Positions 1 to 6,094 of a stretch of 9,438 nt of DNA are shown piece after piece (the first letter of the stretch is position 1; each line of letters starts with the position of its first letter). Position numbers and translations under genes: made by a program. The notes beneath the pieces were generated by a model that did no database searches, was not told where the DNA came from, and saw only the letters and a program-made list of their open reading frames with translations. This DNA is from an uncultured Ruminococcus sp. (lineage in GTDB: Bacteria; Bacillota; Clostridia; Oscillospirales; Acutalibacteraceae), in contig CACYDE010000081.1 in NCBI GenBank assembly GCA_902773045.1, forward strand, positions 1-9,438, in the 5' to 3' direction.

Positions 1-102
1 AGGAGACGATGCCGGTGAGTGCAGAGCAAGGCGGAGGACGACAACGCAGCTATGCGCTTACCGGGGCGTCGAACTTGTCTGGATATTCGTTTGGTTTGCT
101 AT
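1..102 (+). repeat. Left copy of a long inverted repeat flanking the nitroreductase gene
   Basis: The reverse complement of these 102 bases matches 830-982 with 9 mismatches (93/102) once a 51-nt insertion in the right copy is set aside. The copy is visibly GC-richer than the spacer after it. It starts at the window edge, so it may extend further left. It holds a small reading frame, ATG at 9 to TAG at 102-104 (31 residues), with AGGAG three bases before the ATG. The right copy keeps the same frame. No transposase lies nearby, so the unit resembles a non-autonomous or multi-copy intergenic repeat; that classification is inference. Confidence 0.85.
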
Positions 103-220
103 AGGTTGAGGGCTATTGTTGGTATGGGAAGTTTGAGTATATAATAAATTTTCCTGAAATTTTAATGTCTTTCTTAAGACAATACGTATATTAAAATCAA
201 TAAGTATCTTCTATGAATTA

Positions 221-249
221 TTGATTTTTGATTTTTTTAATGTTATAAT
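221..249 (+). promoter_or_regulatory. Sigma-A promoter of the nitroreductase gene
   Basis: TTGATT at 221-226, a 17-nt spacer and TATAAT at 244-249, with TG at 241-242 making an extended -10. Transcription would begin near 256, so the ATG at 287 must be the start and the upstream in-frame extension is not translated. A weaker second candidate lies upstream: TTGTTG 116-121, 18-nt spacer, TATAAT 140-145. A 6-bp hairpin (TGTCTT/AAGACA, 166-181) sits between the two. Confidence 0.8.
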
Positions 250-286
250 TATTTCTAATAAAACAGAAGTCGGGAGGAATTCTATA

Positions 287-829
287 ATGGAACTTATTGA
301 AGGAATAAAAGGAAGAAGAAGCGTTAGAAAATTTACGGACGAAAAAATCAGCCGTGAGACTATAGAAAAGATTGTTGATGCGGCAAGATTTGCGCCAACA
401 TGGAAAAATTCACAAACGCCCGGATATGTTGTTGTTGAAAACAGAGAAATTATAGATCGGATTGCAGAAAAAGCAACATTCAGCTTTTCCCACAATAAAG
501 ATATCATCAAAGGCGCGCCGGCGCTTGTTGTTCTCACGTCGATCAATAAGAAAAGCGGTTACGAAAAGGACGGTTCTTTTTCCACTAATAAAGGAAATGA
601 ATGGCAGATGTTTGATGCCGGTCTTGCGGCCGAGGCATTTACCCTTGCCGCATATAATTACGGTGTTGGAACTGTAATACTCGGGATCTTTGACGATTCA
701 AAGGTCGGAGAGATAATCGGACTTGATGATTCAAAGACGGTTTCCGCGCTTATCCTGATCGGGATCCCCGAATCCGAACCTGCAGCGCCCAAGAGAAAAG
801 ATGTTTCGGAATATCTTTCGTTTATCTGA
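287..829 (+). CDS. Nitroreductase-family FMN-dependent oxidoreductase
   Basis: A 180-residue flavoprotein of the nitroreductase superfamily. Members form FMN-binding homodimers that use NAD(P)H to reduce nitroaromatics, quinones or other acceptors in the cytoplasm; the substrate here cannot be told. The N terminus has the family FMN-phosphate motif GRRSVRKF (residues 9-16), then APTWKNSQTP (37-45 region), a central helix with DAGLAAEAFTLAA (110-122) leading to YGVGTV, and the C-terminal strand ILIGIPESEPAAPKRK (156-171). The length fits the compact single-domain subgroup. The start is ATG 287, with GGGAGGAA just upstream and a consensus promoter ending at 249; a longer frame from 221 would begin inside the -35 box. 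The gene stands alone and is enclosed by inverted repeats, the right one beginning at the base after the TGA. No intrinsic terminator with a T tract follows. Confidence 0.92.
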   Translation: MELIEGIKGRRSVRKFTDEKISRETIEKIVDAARFAPTWKNSQTPGYVVVENREIIDRIAEKATFSFSHNKDIIKGAPALVVLTSINKKSGYEKDGSFSTNKGNEWQMFDAGLAAEAFTLAAYNYGVGTVILGIFDDSKVGEIIGLDDSKTVSALILIGIPESEPAAPKRKDVSEYLSFI

Positions 830-982
830 ATAGCAAACCAAATAAATATCCGTACAATTTCGACGCACCGGTAAGCGCATAGCCGCGTTGTCGTCCTCGA
901 CATACGCCCCATCGGCGCGTGTCTTTGCGGTACGTCAGTATGTCTTCTCCGTCTTGCTCTGTACTCACCGGCATCGTCTCCT
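830..982 (-). repeat. Right copy of the inverted repeat, with a 51-nt insertion
   Basis: This is the inverted partner of 1-102, starting on the base after the nitroreductase stop codon. Relative to the left copy it carries about 51 extra bases (roughly 899-949), beginning with GACATAC (899-905) and containing its inverse GTATGTC (938-944), so the insert can fold as a hairpin. The insertion is a multiple of three. On the minus strand it keeps open the small frame seen in the left copy: ATG at 974-972 behind AAAAGGAG, 50 residues, TAA at 824-822. Whether this frame is translated is unknown, and no promoter for it was seen. Confidence 0.85.
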
Positions 983-1196
983 TTTGTCTGTCTATTTATC
1001 GGGATCGCTATAATCAATGCAGCGTCCAAATTATATTCGCGCTTATCGCGGAATTATATCTGTTTCCTCGCTCGGCTTGATCGCTGCGGGGAAAATTTTT
1101 TGTTTAGGAAACATAATTTTACTCGCTGAAAATATAAAAAACAAATTACAAAAGAGTTACAATTCGACATAAATAACAAAAATTCAACTAAAAGCC
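983..1196. other. Gene-free spacer between the repeat and the MORN-gene promoter
   Basis: No gene is supported here. An imperfect hairpin around CGCG (about 1029-1059, TTCGCG...CGCGGAA) could end nitroreductase transcription but lacks a T tract. From 1100 on the sequence is very A-rich, of the kind that often stimulates a promoter immediately upstream of its -35 box. Confidence 0.4.
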
Positions 1197-1225
1197 TTGA
1201 AATAGGACTCATATTAACCTATAAT
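1197..1225 (+). promoter_or_regulatory. Sigma-A promoter of the MORN-mscS operon
   Basis: TTGAAA at 1197-1202, a 17-nt spacer, and TATAAT at 1220-1225. The expected transcript start near 1232 leaves a leader of about 30 nt containing the ribosome site AGAGGTGATCC (from 1249). Confidence 0.8.
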
Positions 1226-1262
1226 ATTAATATGCGCAAACTTTTGAAAGAGGTGATCCGTG

Positions 1263-4200
1263 ATGCCCGGAGACTTGACTTATTTTAAGAAAAATGCTGT
1301 CAATTATTACGGCGTTTTTTGTGAAGGCTTTGATAGGGGAAATCCTTATGACGATATACTTACCGGAGTAAGAAAAAAATATTACGAATCCGGACTCGAA
1401 ACTCAGAAAAACAAGTTTATCCTGAAGAACGAGGACGGGATCTACAGATATAATTATACTTTGAACGAGGATATGATGCTGAAATGGAAGGTTTTTAACG
1501 AAGCTCATATCGTCGAAAGAGTAATAGTTTCAAAAGAAGGCAGCTATCGCGTCGAGATTCGCGACCGTTCGGGAAAGATCCTGAAAAAGTGCATTTATTT
1601 CGGTCCTTATCACAATTGGATAAAGACAAAATATTTTTCCGAGGGTAAGGATGAACCGGAAGTTGAACTTGTCTATTGGGACGAAAAAGGGATAGCGGTA
1701 ATTTTAAAGTATATCGCCGGGGGCGACAACGGATATCCCGATGTGCTCTATCCCTGTGCTGTAGTTGAGGATAAGTCGCTTTTTGCAAAAATAACGGATA
1801 AACTCGGAGTTCCCGAGGTTTACTCTTTATGTTCAAACGGGCTTGTTTATTTTGCGGAGATGAGCGTATCGAAACGTTGGAACAGATATGCCGCCAATCC
1901 GTCGCTGCTTGATACTGAAAAAGACAATTCCGTAAAAACAGTTTCGGAAAAAACAACAGAGTTCAAAGCAATTTCCGATAGCGATACTCAGAAAAGTAAT
2001 GTCGAAAAGAAGAGAATAGATCTCACTCAGACTTTCGATGTAATTGTTCCTAATGCCGTTCAGGCGGACAGTGTTATCATTAATAATAAAAATGAAGAAC
2101 CGGACGAAAGCGATGATATTCCTTTGATCCCTTCAAGAAAATTAGGCGGACTTAATCAAGAGATAAAAAATCACGGTGAGGACGAAGACAACCCATTGAA
2201 ATCAAAGCTTCATTCGGATTCGCTTCTCGATTATTCGGACAGCTTCAGTGAAGAAAAGAACTTCGAACCTAAGATAACCTCGGAAACCCCGGTTTCGGAA
2301 GAAAAGAAAAAAATTGATGTTTTTGATTATCTTGCCGAAGATGTGTCTGTCGAAAATGATGACGACGATCAGCTTGAAGATGAGAACAATGATGTTATGA
2401 TGGAGATAGAGCTTGAAGAAGAGGACGAGGACAGACGAGTTCTTGACAGTTCGGAGGCAGCCGGGAATGAACCTCCACGTATCTTTGAAAGCAGCGTCAA
2501 AGGTTACAGCTACAAGAAGGTCAGACAGAGCGAAAAGGATATTATTCCTGATGATGAAGAAGAGGAGGACGACGAAAACGAACTTCCGGGCGGGCTTGAA
2601 GCGCGGGCAAAGATGAAAACTCTTGACGGCATTAAGTCTGCATACGAAAAAACTAAAATCGGTTCTGCGGATACGGAAACGACTTCACGATCTTCTTTCG
2701 GAAGTAAAAGCTATTCTTCCTATGATTCAGCGGATAAGATCATAAAACTGTCCGACGATGAAGTATATTATTATTACGGCGGTCTTGATGAAAACGGAAA
2801 AAGAAACGGAAAGGGAAGAACCGCAATGAAAGACGGTTCGACCGCTTATGACGGAGGCTATTCAAAAGATCTTCGGAACGGATTCGGAGTTTATTACTAC
2901 CGCAACGGAAAAATATGCTACGTCGGAGATTGGAAAGACAATCATAGAAACGGAGTCGGAATTTCATTTAATCATAAGGATCGTTCGATGTATGTCGGAG
3001 GCTGGGAAAATGACTGTCCTGTAGGAATGGGAGCCAAGTTTGACGAAAACGGAAACCTCACGTTTGCCGGAAGATATGAAAACGGAACGCGCGAGGGTGT
3101 GGGCATGGTCTATAATCCAAAAGACGGAGGAGTTTTTGTTTCACGCTGGGAAAATGACAAGCTTTCCGAAAGAGGAACGGTCTTTGATTCAATGGGTAAT
3201 CTCGTTTACAACGGAAGTTGGAAAAAAGGAACGAGAAACGGAACCGGAACGCAATATGACCGAAACGGTCTTGTTGTTTATTCCGGTGAATGGAAAAACG
3301 GAAAGTATAACGGCGAAGGAACTTTGAATCTCTCAAACGGTTATAAGATCGTCGGAGAGTTCGTGATGGGAAAAGTCGAGGGCTACGCAATAGTAACCAC
3401 CAAAAAAGGAAAAAAGCTTTATGAGGGTTACTGGAAAAATAATCGCTATAACGGCGAGGGAAAGCTTTACAACATGAGAAACGGCTCATGGTGTCAGGGT
3501 AATTTCTCTAACGGCAATCCGGTCGGTATTCTTTCGGGTTACAGTCAGGACGGATCGCTTCTCTACGAAGGAGAATGGCAGAACGGAAAGTATCACGGAA
3601 GAGGCGTTTGTTTTGAAAACGGTGAAAAAGTTTACGAAGGAGAATGGCAGAACGGGATCCGAAGCGGAAACGGAAGAGAATTCAGCGGTGAACGGTGTAT
3701 TTACAGCGGTTCTTTTGAGAATAATATGCGCAGCGGATTTGGCGTGAGCTATGATTCCGACGGAGAGATAGAATACAGCGGACTCTGGAAGAATAACAGC
3801 TATAACGGACTCGGACTTCTTTATGTTTCCGGACAGCCACGTTTTGCAGGCAGCTTTATTATGGGAACTTTAAACGGCAGGATCAACGAGATCGTTGATA
3901 ATGTGGTTGTTAAAGAGTGTATTTATCGTGACGGCGAATGTGTTTATATGCGTGAGTACACAGATGACGGAAATGCTCTGAAATATGAGGGTCATGTTAA
4001 GAACGGAAACTATGAAGGAATGGGCTGTGGATTTTCGGCTTACGGCGAAAAATATTTTGAAGGTATATTCAAGAAGAACGAACCGTTTAAGAGTATGAAG
4101 GTTCGTCTTAAAAAACTGGAGCCGCTGCCTGAAAGCGATGAACTTGAAGGCTCCGATTATATCAGCTTCTTGAAAGGCTCCGATTATGTTGTCGAACAAG

Positions 4201-4442
4201 ATTACAGAGGCGGCGCTTACTCGGGTCTTCTTTCGAACGGAAAGCCGGAAGGAAAGGGAACTATCATTTATGCCGATCACGGCTACACCGGTGCGTTCTC
4301 TGACGGAATCGCGTGCGGTCTGGGCGTGATCTATGAATGGGACGGAAACGAGATCAAGGGAACGTTTTCTAAATATCCCGGTGAAAACATGGAAAAAATT
4401 ACCTTCGCCAACGGCGTAACTTATTATCTGAAAAAATCTTAA
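1263..4442 (+). CDS. Large MORN-repeat protein with acidic linker
   Basis: A 1059-residue protein, probably cytoplasmic: no signal peptide or membrane helix is visible. It has three parts. Residues 1-215 form an apparently folded domain that I do not recognise, rich in Tyr and Trp. Residues about 220-480 are low-complexity, highly charged and probably disordered, with acidic runs such as ENDDDDQLEDEN and DDEEEEDDENE. From about 500 to 1045 there are roughly 20 MORN-type units of about 23 residues (for example GEWKNGKYNGEG, GDWKDNHRNGVG), broken near 975-1010 by a non-MORN insert containing two GSDY segments. MORN arrays form elongated beta-hairpin rods; in eukaryotes some bind membrane lipids or act as scaffolds, while bacterial roles are poorly known. 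GTG 1260 is an alternative start, but ATG 1263 is better spaced from GAGGTG. The gene is followed 13 nt later by mscS, so the two are probably cotranscribed. Confidence 0.88.
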   Translation: MPGDLTYFKKNAVNYYGVFCEGFDRGNPYDDILTGVRKKYYESGLETQKNKFILKNEDGIYRYNYTLNEDMMLKWKVFNEAHIVERVIVSKEGSYRVEIRDRSGKILKKCIYFGPYHNWIKTKYFSEGKDEPEVELVYWDEKGIAVILKYIAGGDNGYPDVLYPCAVVEDKSLFAKITDKLGVPEVYSLCSNGLVYFAEMSVSKRWNRYAANPSLLDTEKDNSVKTVSEKTTEFKAISDSDTQKSNVEKKRIDLTQTFDVIVPNAVQADSVIINNKNEEPDESDDIPLIPSRKLGGLNQEIKNHGEDEDNPLKSKLHSDSLLDYSDSFSEEKNFEPKITSETPVSEEKKKIDVFDYLAEDVSVENDDDDQLEDENNDVMMEIELEEEDEDRRVLDSSEAAGNEPPRIFESSVKGYSYKKVRQSEKDIIPDDEEEEDDENELPGGLEARAKMKTLDGIKSAYEKTKIGSADTETTSRSSFGSKSYSSYDSADKIIKLSDDEVYYYYGGLDENGKRNGKGRTAMKDGSTAYDGGYSKDLRNGFGVYYYRNGKICYVGDWKDNHRNGVGISFNHKDRSMYVGGWENDCPVGMGAKFDENGNLTFAGRYENGTREGVGMVYNPKDGGVFVSRWENDKLSERGTVFDSMGNLVYNGSWKKGTRNGTGTQYDRNGLVVYSGEWKNGKYNGEGTLNLSNGYKIVGEFVMGKVEGYAIVTTKKGKKLYEGYWKNNRYNGEGKLYNMRNGSWCQGNFSNGNPVGILSGYSQDGSLLYEGEWQNGKYHGRGVCFENGEKVYEGEWQNGIRSGNGREFSGERCIYSGSFENNMRSGFGVSYDSDGEIEYSGLWKNNSYNGLGLLYVSGQPRFAGSFIMGTLNGRINEIVDNVVVKECIYRDGECVYMREYTDDGNALKYEGHVKNGNYEGMGCGFSAYGEKYFEGIFKKNEPFKSMKVRLKKLEPLPESDELEGSDYISFLKGSDYVVEQDYRGGAYSGLLSNGKPEGKGTIIYADHGYTGAFSDGIACGLGVIYEWDGNEIKGTFSKYPGENMEKITFANGVTYYLKKS
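3564..3655 (+). repeat. Exact 23-nt duplication inside the MORN array
   Basis: Positions 3564-3586 and 3633-3655 are identical over 23 nt, starting TACGAAGGAGAATGG. They are offset by exactly 69 nt, or 23 codons, which is one MORN unit. Both encode YEGEWQNG. Neighbouring units differ at the nucleotide level, so this pair points to recent unit duplication or gene conversion. Confidence 0.9.
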
Positions 4443-4455
4443 CGGAGGCTGAATC

Positions 4456-5298
4456 ATGGAGGAAATGACGGAAGAAATCACTCAAATGGGTGATAAAGCC
4501 GAAAAATTTATAGACGCCGCCATTGATTGGATGAAGGATTTCCTTCCGAATCTTGTCGGAGCGATCCTGATCCTTATTATTGGAATGTGGCTTGCCGGAG
4601 TGTTGTCGAAGATCACTGCGAAAACGCTCGAAAAAGCCAAGATCGGAAAAGAAGTTGTGACATTCGCTCATTCGTTTGTGAAAAATACCATAAAAATCCT
4701 TGTCATCGTTGCCGCGATAGGAACGCTTGGATTTAACATCGCTTCTTTGATTACGGCTCTCGGAGCAGCGACGGTCGCGATCGGACTTGCTCTTCAGGAC
4801 AGTTTGAAAAATATTGCAAGCGGAGTCATGATCTTAAGTCATAAGCCCTTTAAAGTGGGAGATTTTCTTGAAACAAACGGACTTCAGGGAACTGTGACAA
4901 GAATTGATATTTCAAGCACACATCTTCTGACTCTTGACAATAAGGAAATCATTATCCCGAATTCCAATATAGCGGTGAGCAATATTGTTAATTTTTCTTC
5001 ACAGGAAAAAAGACGAGTTGATTTGATTTATAATGTTTCCTACGGATCGGATATTGATTTCGTGAAAGATGTGATAAAAGATGTTATAGCAAATCAAAAG
5101 CTTATTTTTGAAGATCCAGAACCGTTCATCGCAGTTGGGGAACATCGTGACAGCAGCATTGAAATGGTTGTTCGCGTCTGGTGCAAAACTGCAAATTACT
5201 GGAGCGTTTACCATTATATGCAGGAAAACATCAAAAAGGCTTTTGATAAAAACAAAATCGAAATACCATTTACACAAATTGACGTTCATAATTCATAA
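4456..5298 (+). CDS. mscS: MscS-family small-conductance mechanosensitive channel
   Basis: A 280-residue inner-membrane protein. The family forms heptameric channels that open under membrane tension and release solutes on osmotic downshock. Residues 30-51 form TM1 and 75-95 TM2. TM3 is the hallmark glycine/alanine-packed pore helix, ITALGAATVAIGLALQDSL (99-117), with KNIASGVMIL after it. The beta domain follows with HKPFKVGDFLE, GLQGTV and the signature IIIPNSNIAVSNIVNFS (166-181). The C-terminal alpha/beta domain ends in EIPFTQIDVHNS, matching the family's usual end. Length and layout are those of the minimal three-helix MscS. The start is ATG 4456, preceded by CGGAGG. It sits 13 nt after the MORN gene with no promoter between, suggesting coordinated expression. 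The N terminus is more acidic than that of the E. coli protein. A long hairpin plus T tract follows. Confidence 0.95.
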   Translation: MEEMTEEITQMGDKAEKFIDAAIDWMKDFLPNLVGAILILIIGMWLAGVLSKITAKTLEKAKIGKEVVTFAHSFVKNTIKILVIVAAIGTLGFNIASLITALGAATVAIGLALQDSLKNIASGVMILSHKPFKVGDFLETNGLQGTVTRIDISSTHLLTLDNKEIIIPNSNIAVSNIVNFSSQEKRRVDLIYNVSYGSDIDFVKDVIKDVIANQKLIFEDPEPFIAVGEHRDSSIEMVVRVWCKTANYWSVYHYMQENIKKAFDKNKIEIPFTQIDVHNS

Positions 5299-5306
5299 TT
5301 TTTAAT
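5279..5306 (+). promoter_or_regulatory. Possible weak promoter for the lipoprotein gene
   Basis: TTGACG at 5279-5284, a 16-nt spacer, and TTTAAT at 5301-5306, overlapping the end of mscS. A transcript from here would start near 5313 and carry the 5318-5371 hairpin as almost its whole leader. The -10 is a poor match, so this is tentative; without it the lipoprotein gene depends on readthrough from mscS. Confidence 0.3.
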
Positions 5307-5317
5307 TTTTCGGAAAC

Positions 5318-5371
5318 AATACTTGTGATGTAACACGATCATGCATCGGCGTTATGTCGCAAGTATTTTTT
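5318..5371 (+). terminator. Intrinsic terminator after mscS, also the leader of the lipoprotein gene
   Basis: AATACTTGTGATGTAAC (5318-5334) pairs with GTTATGTCGCAAGTATT (5351-5367) along 17 bp with three G-U wobbles. Inside, CGAT/ATCG forms a short second helix. T residues run from 5366 to 5371. The structure is a good rho-independent terminator for the MORN-mscS transcript. Its T tract ends two bases before the GGAG ribosome site of the next gene (5374-5377), so it may also act as an attenuator. Confidence 0.8.
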
Positions 5372-5386
5372 ATGGAGTGAAAAGTT

Positions 5387-5782
5387 ATGAAAAAAACATT
5401 GGCAATTGCTGCCTGCATAATTTCGGTTCTTGCTGTTTTTGCCGGCTGCGAAGCAGCGGACGGTCGTGTTGACGATAACCGTAATTCCGTTGTTTCAAGA
5501 ACGGACAACAACAGAACGGTGAGTGAACGTCTGATGGATTCCGACAGACGAACCGCTCTGAATGATAATACTTCCGCAGTCAGCGCAGCGGACAGAGACA
5601 GGATAAATAACAATAACAACAACAACAACGGAAATGACAATGAGGGCGTTATTCATGATGTCGGAAGCATGGTCGGTCAAGGAATCGAAGATGTTGCGGA
5701 CGGCGTTGACAACATCGGGTCGTCTATAAATTCAAATATCAATGACGCAGCTAATGGCGATGAGAATACCGATAATATGTAA
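5387..5782 (+). CDS. Small Asn/Asp-rich putative lipoprotein
   Basis: A 131-residue protein that I do not recognise. Residues 1-20 form a signal peptide (two lysines, then a hydrophobic core), and AVFAGC ends in a lipobox cysteine at position 21. This predicts cleavage, lipidation and anchoring on the outer face of the membrane. The mature 111 residues are hydrophilic and low-complexity, with many Asn, Asp and Arg, including eight consecutive Asn (74-81) encoded by an AAT/AAC tract. The tail (87-120) has repeated V/I-DV-G spacing (IHDVGSMVGQGIEDVADGVDNI) that could form an amphipathic helix. No catalytic motif is present. The start is ATG 5387 with GGAG nine bases upstream. The gene is isolated between two hairpin terminators. 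It could be an envelope spacer or a stress/spore-type lipoprotein, but nothing in the sequence decides this. Confidence 0.8.
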   Translation: MKKTLAIAACIISVLAVFAGCEAADGRVDDNRNSVVSRTDNNRTVSERLMDSDRRTALNDNTSAVSAADRDRINNNNNNNNGNDNEGVIHDVGSMVGQGIEDVADGVDNIGSSINSNINDAANGDENTDNM

Positions 5783-5794
5783 GCTATAAAAAGT

Positions 5795-5838
5795 ATAAAA
5801 CAGAAAGCAGCTCCCCGAAGAACTGCTTTCTGTTTTAT
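5795..5838 (+). terminator. Intrinsic terminator after the lipoprotein gene
   Basis: ATAAAACAGAAAGCAG (5795-5810) and CTGCTTTCTGTTTTAT (5823-5838) form a perfect 16-bp stem with a 12-nt loop, 12 nt after the TAA. The T-rich descending arm supplies the U run, and the A-rich ascending arm could make it work in both directions. Confidence 0.85.
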
Positions 5839-5941
5839 GTATTATGTATTTATTTATCTACTGTCTACAACTTAAGAATGTTCCCTGTCGATCCGAGTTT
5901 ATTCTTCAACCAAAGCTATTGTTGTCACCCATACCCCAAAA

Positions 5942-5973
5942 CCCCCTTTCCCTCAAGGAAAAGGGGGCTTTTT
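5942..5973. terminator. Bidirectional intrinsic terminator
   Basis: CCCCCTTTCCC...GGAAAAGGGGG (5942-5967): 5 C-G pairs, 3 T-A pairs, one mismatch, 2 C-G pairs, and a TCAA loop. CTTTTTA follows on the plus strand, and the complement of a CCAAAA run gives TTTTGG on the minus strand. It can stop readthrough from the lipoprotein gene and end the minus-strand metalloregulator/CmpB transcript, whose stop codon lies about 120 nt away. Confidence 0.75.
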
Positions 5974-6014
5974 AGGCTGTGGGCTTCGCCCACGCCTATC
6001 TGGGACTGCGTCCC
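5974..6014. repeat. Two further tandem GC-rich hairpins
   Basis: AGGC-T-GTGGGC, TTC, GCCCAC-GCCT (5974-5997) makes a 10-bp stem with one bulge. GGGAC-TGC-GTCCC (6002-6014) makes a 5-bp stem with a 3-nt loop. With the 5942-5967 terminator they form three hairpins in about 75 bases, more than one terminator needs. This looks like a structured intergenic repeat; whether it is multi-copy cannot be seen from one window. Confidence 0.6.
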
Positions 6015-6094
6015 CGAACTCCTGCATTCGAACTTCATATTTTCTTAAGTTGTGGATAATGATTATTTATCTAATGCTTATGTGAATAAAAGAT

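Larger units (their letters stand above)
5850..6073. repeat. Transposon-like nested repeats in the convergent spacer
   Basis: A 12-bp perfect inverted repeat (ACAACTTAAGAA 5867-5878; TTCTTAAGTTGT 6042-6053) encloses about 163 nt. Just outside it is an 11-bp direct repeat (TTATTTATCTA 5850-5860 and 6063-6073). Direct repeats outside inverted repeats is the layout of a miniature inverted-repeat element with its target duplication. However, gaps of 6 and 9 nt separate the two repeat types and the direct repeat is A+T-rich, so chance is possible. There is no coding capacity inside. Confidence 0.4.

Noticed and set aside
221..286. N-terminal extension of the nitroreductase
   Set aside because: These codons overlap the -35 and -10 boxes and encode a Phe/Ile-rich stretch unlike the family N terminus, whereas ATG 287 has a strong ribosome site.
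658..1029. 123-residue minus-strand open frame across the right repeat
   Set aside because: It lies antisense to the nitroreductase 3' end and the repeat, is Arg/Thr-rich from GC-rich repeat sequence, has no ribosome site, and uses a different frame from the shared repeat frame.
1495..1956. Minus-strand open frame of 153 residues
   Set aside because: It is antisense to the MORN-protein N-terminal region and has low-complexity Arg/Pro/Leu composition typical of shadow frames.
3058..3489. Minus-strand open frame of 143 residues inside the MORN gene
   Set aside because: It is a shadow of the repetitive MORN codons: Arg/Phe-rich, with no promoter or ribosome site, while the sense frame encodes clear MORN units.
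5942..6014. CRISPR array or tRNA-like RNA suggested by consecutive hairpins
   Set aside because: The hairpins differ in sequence, have no regular repeat-spacer spacing, and no cloverleaf with TTC-loop or anticodon stem could be drawn.
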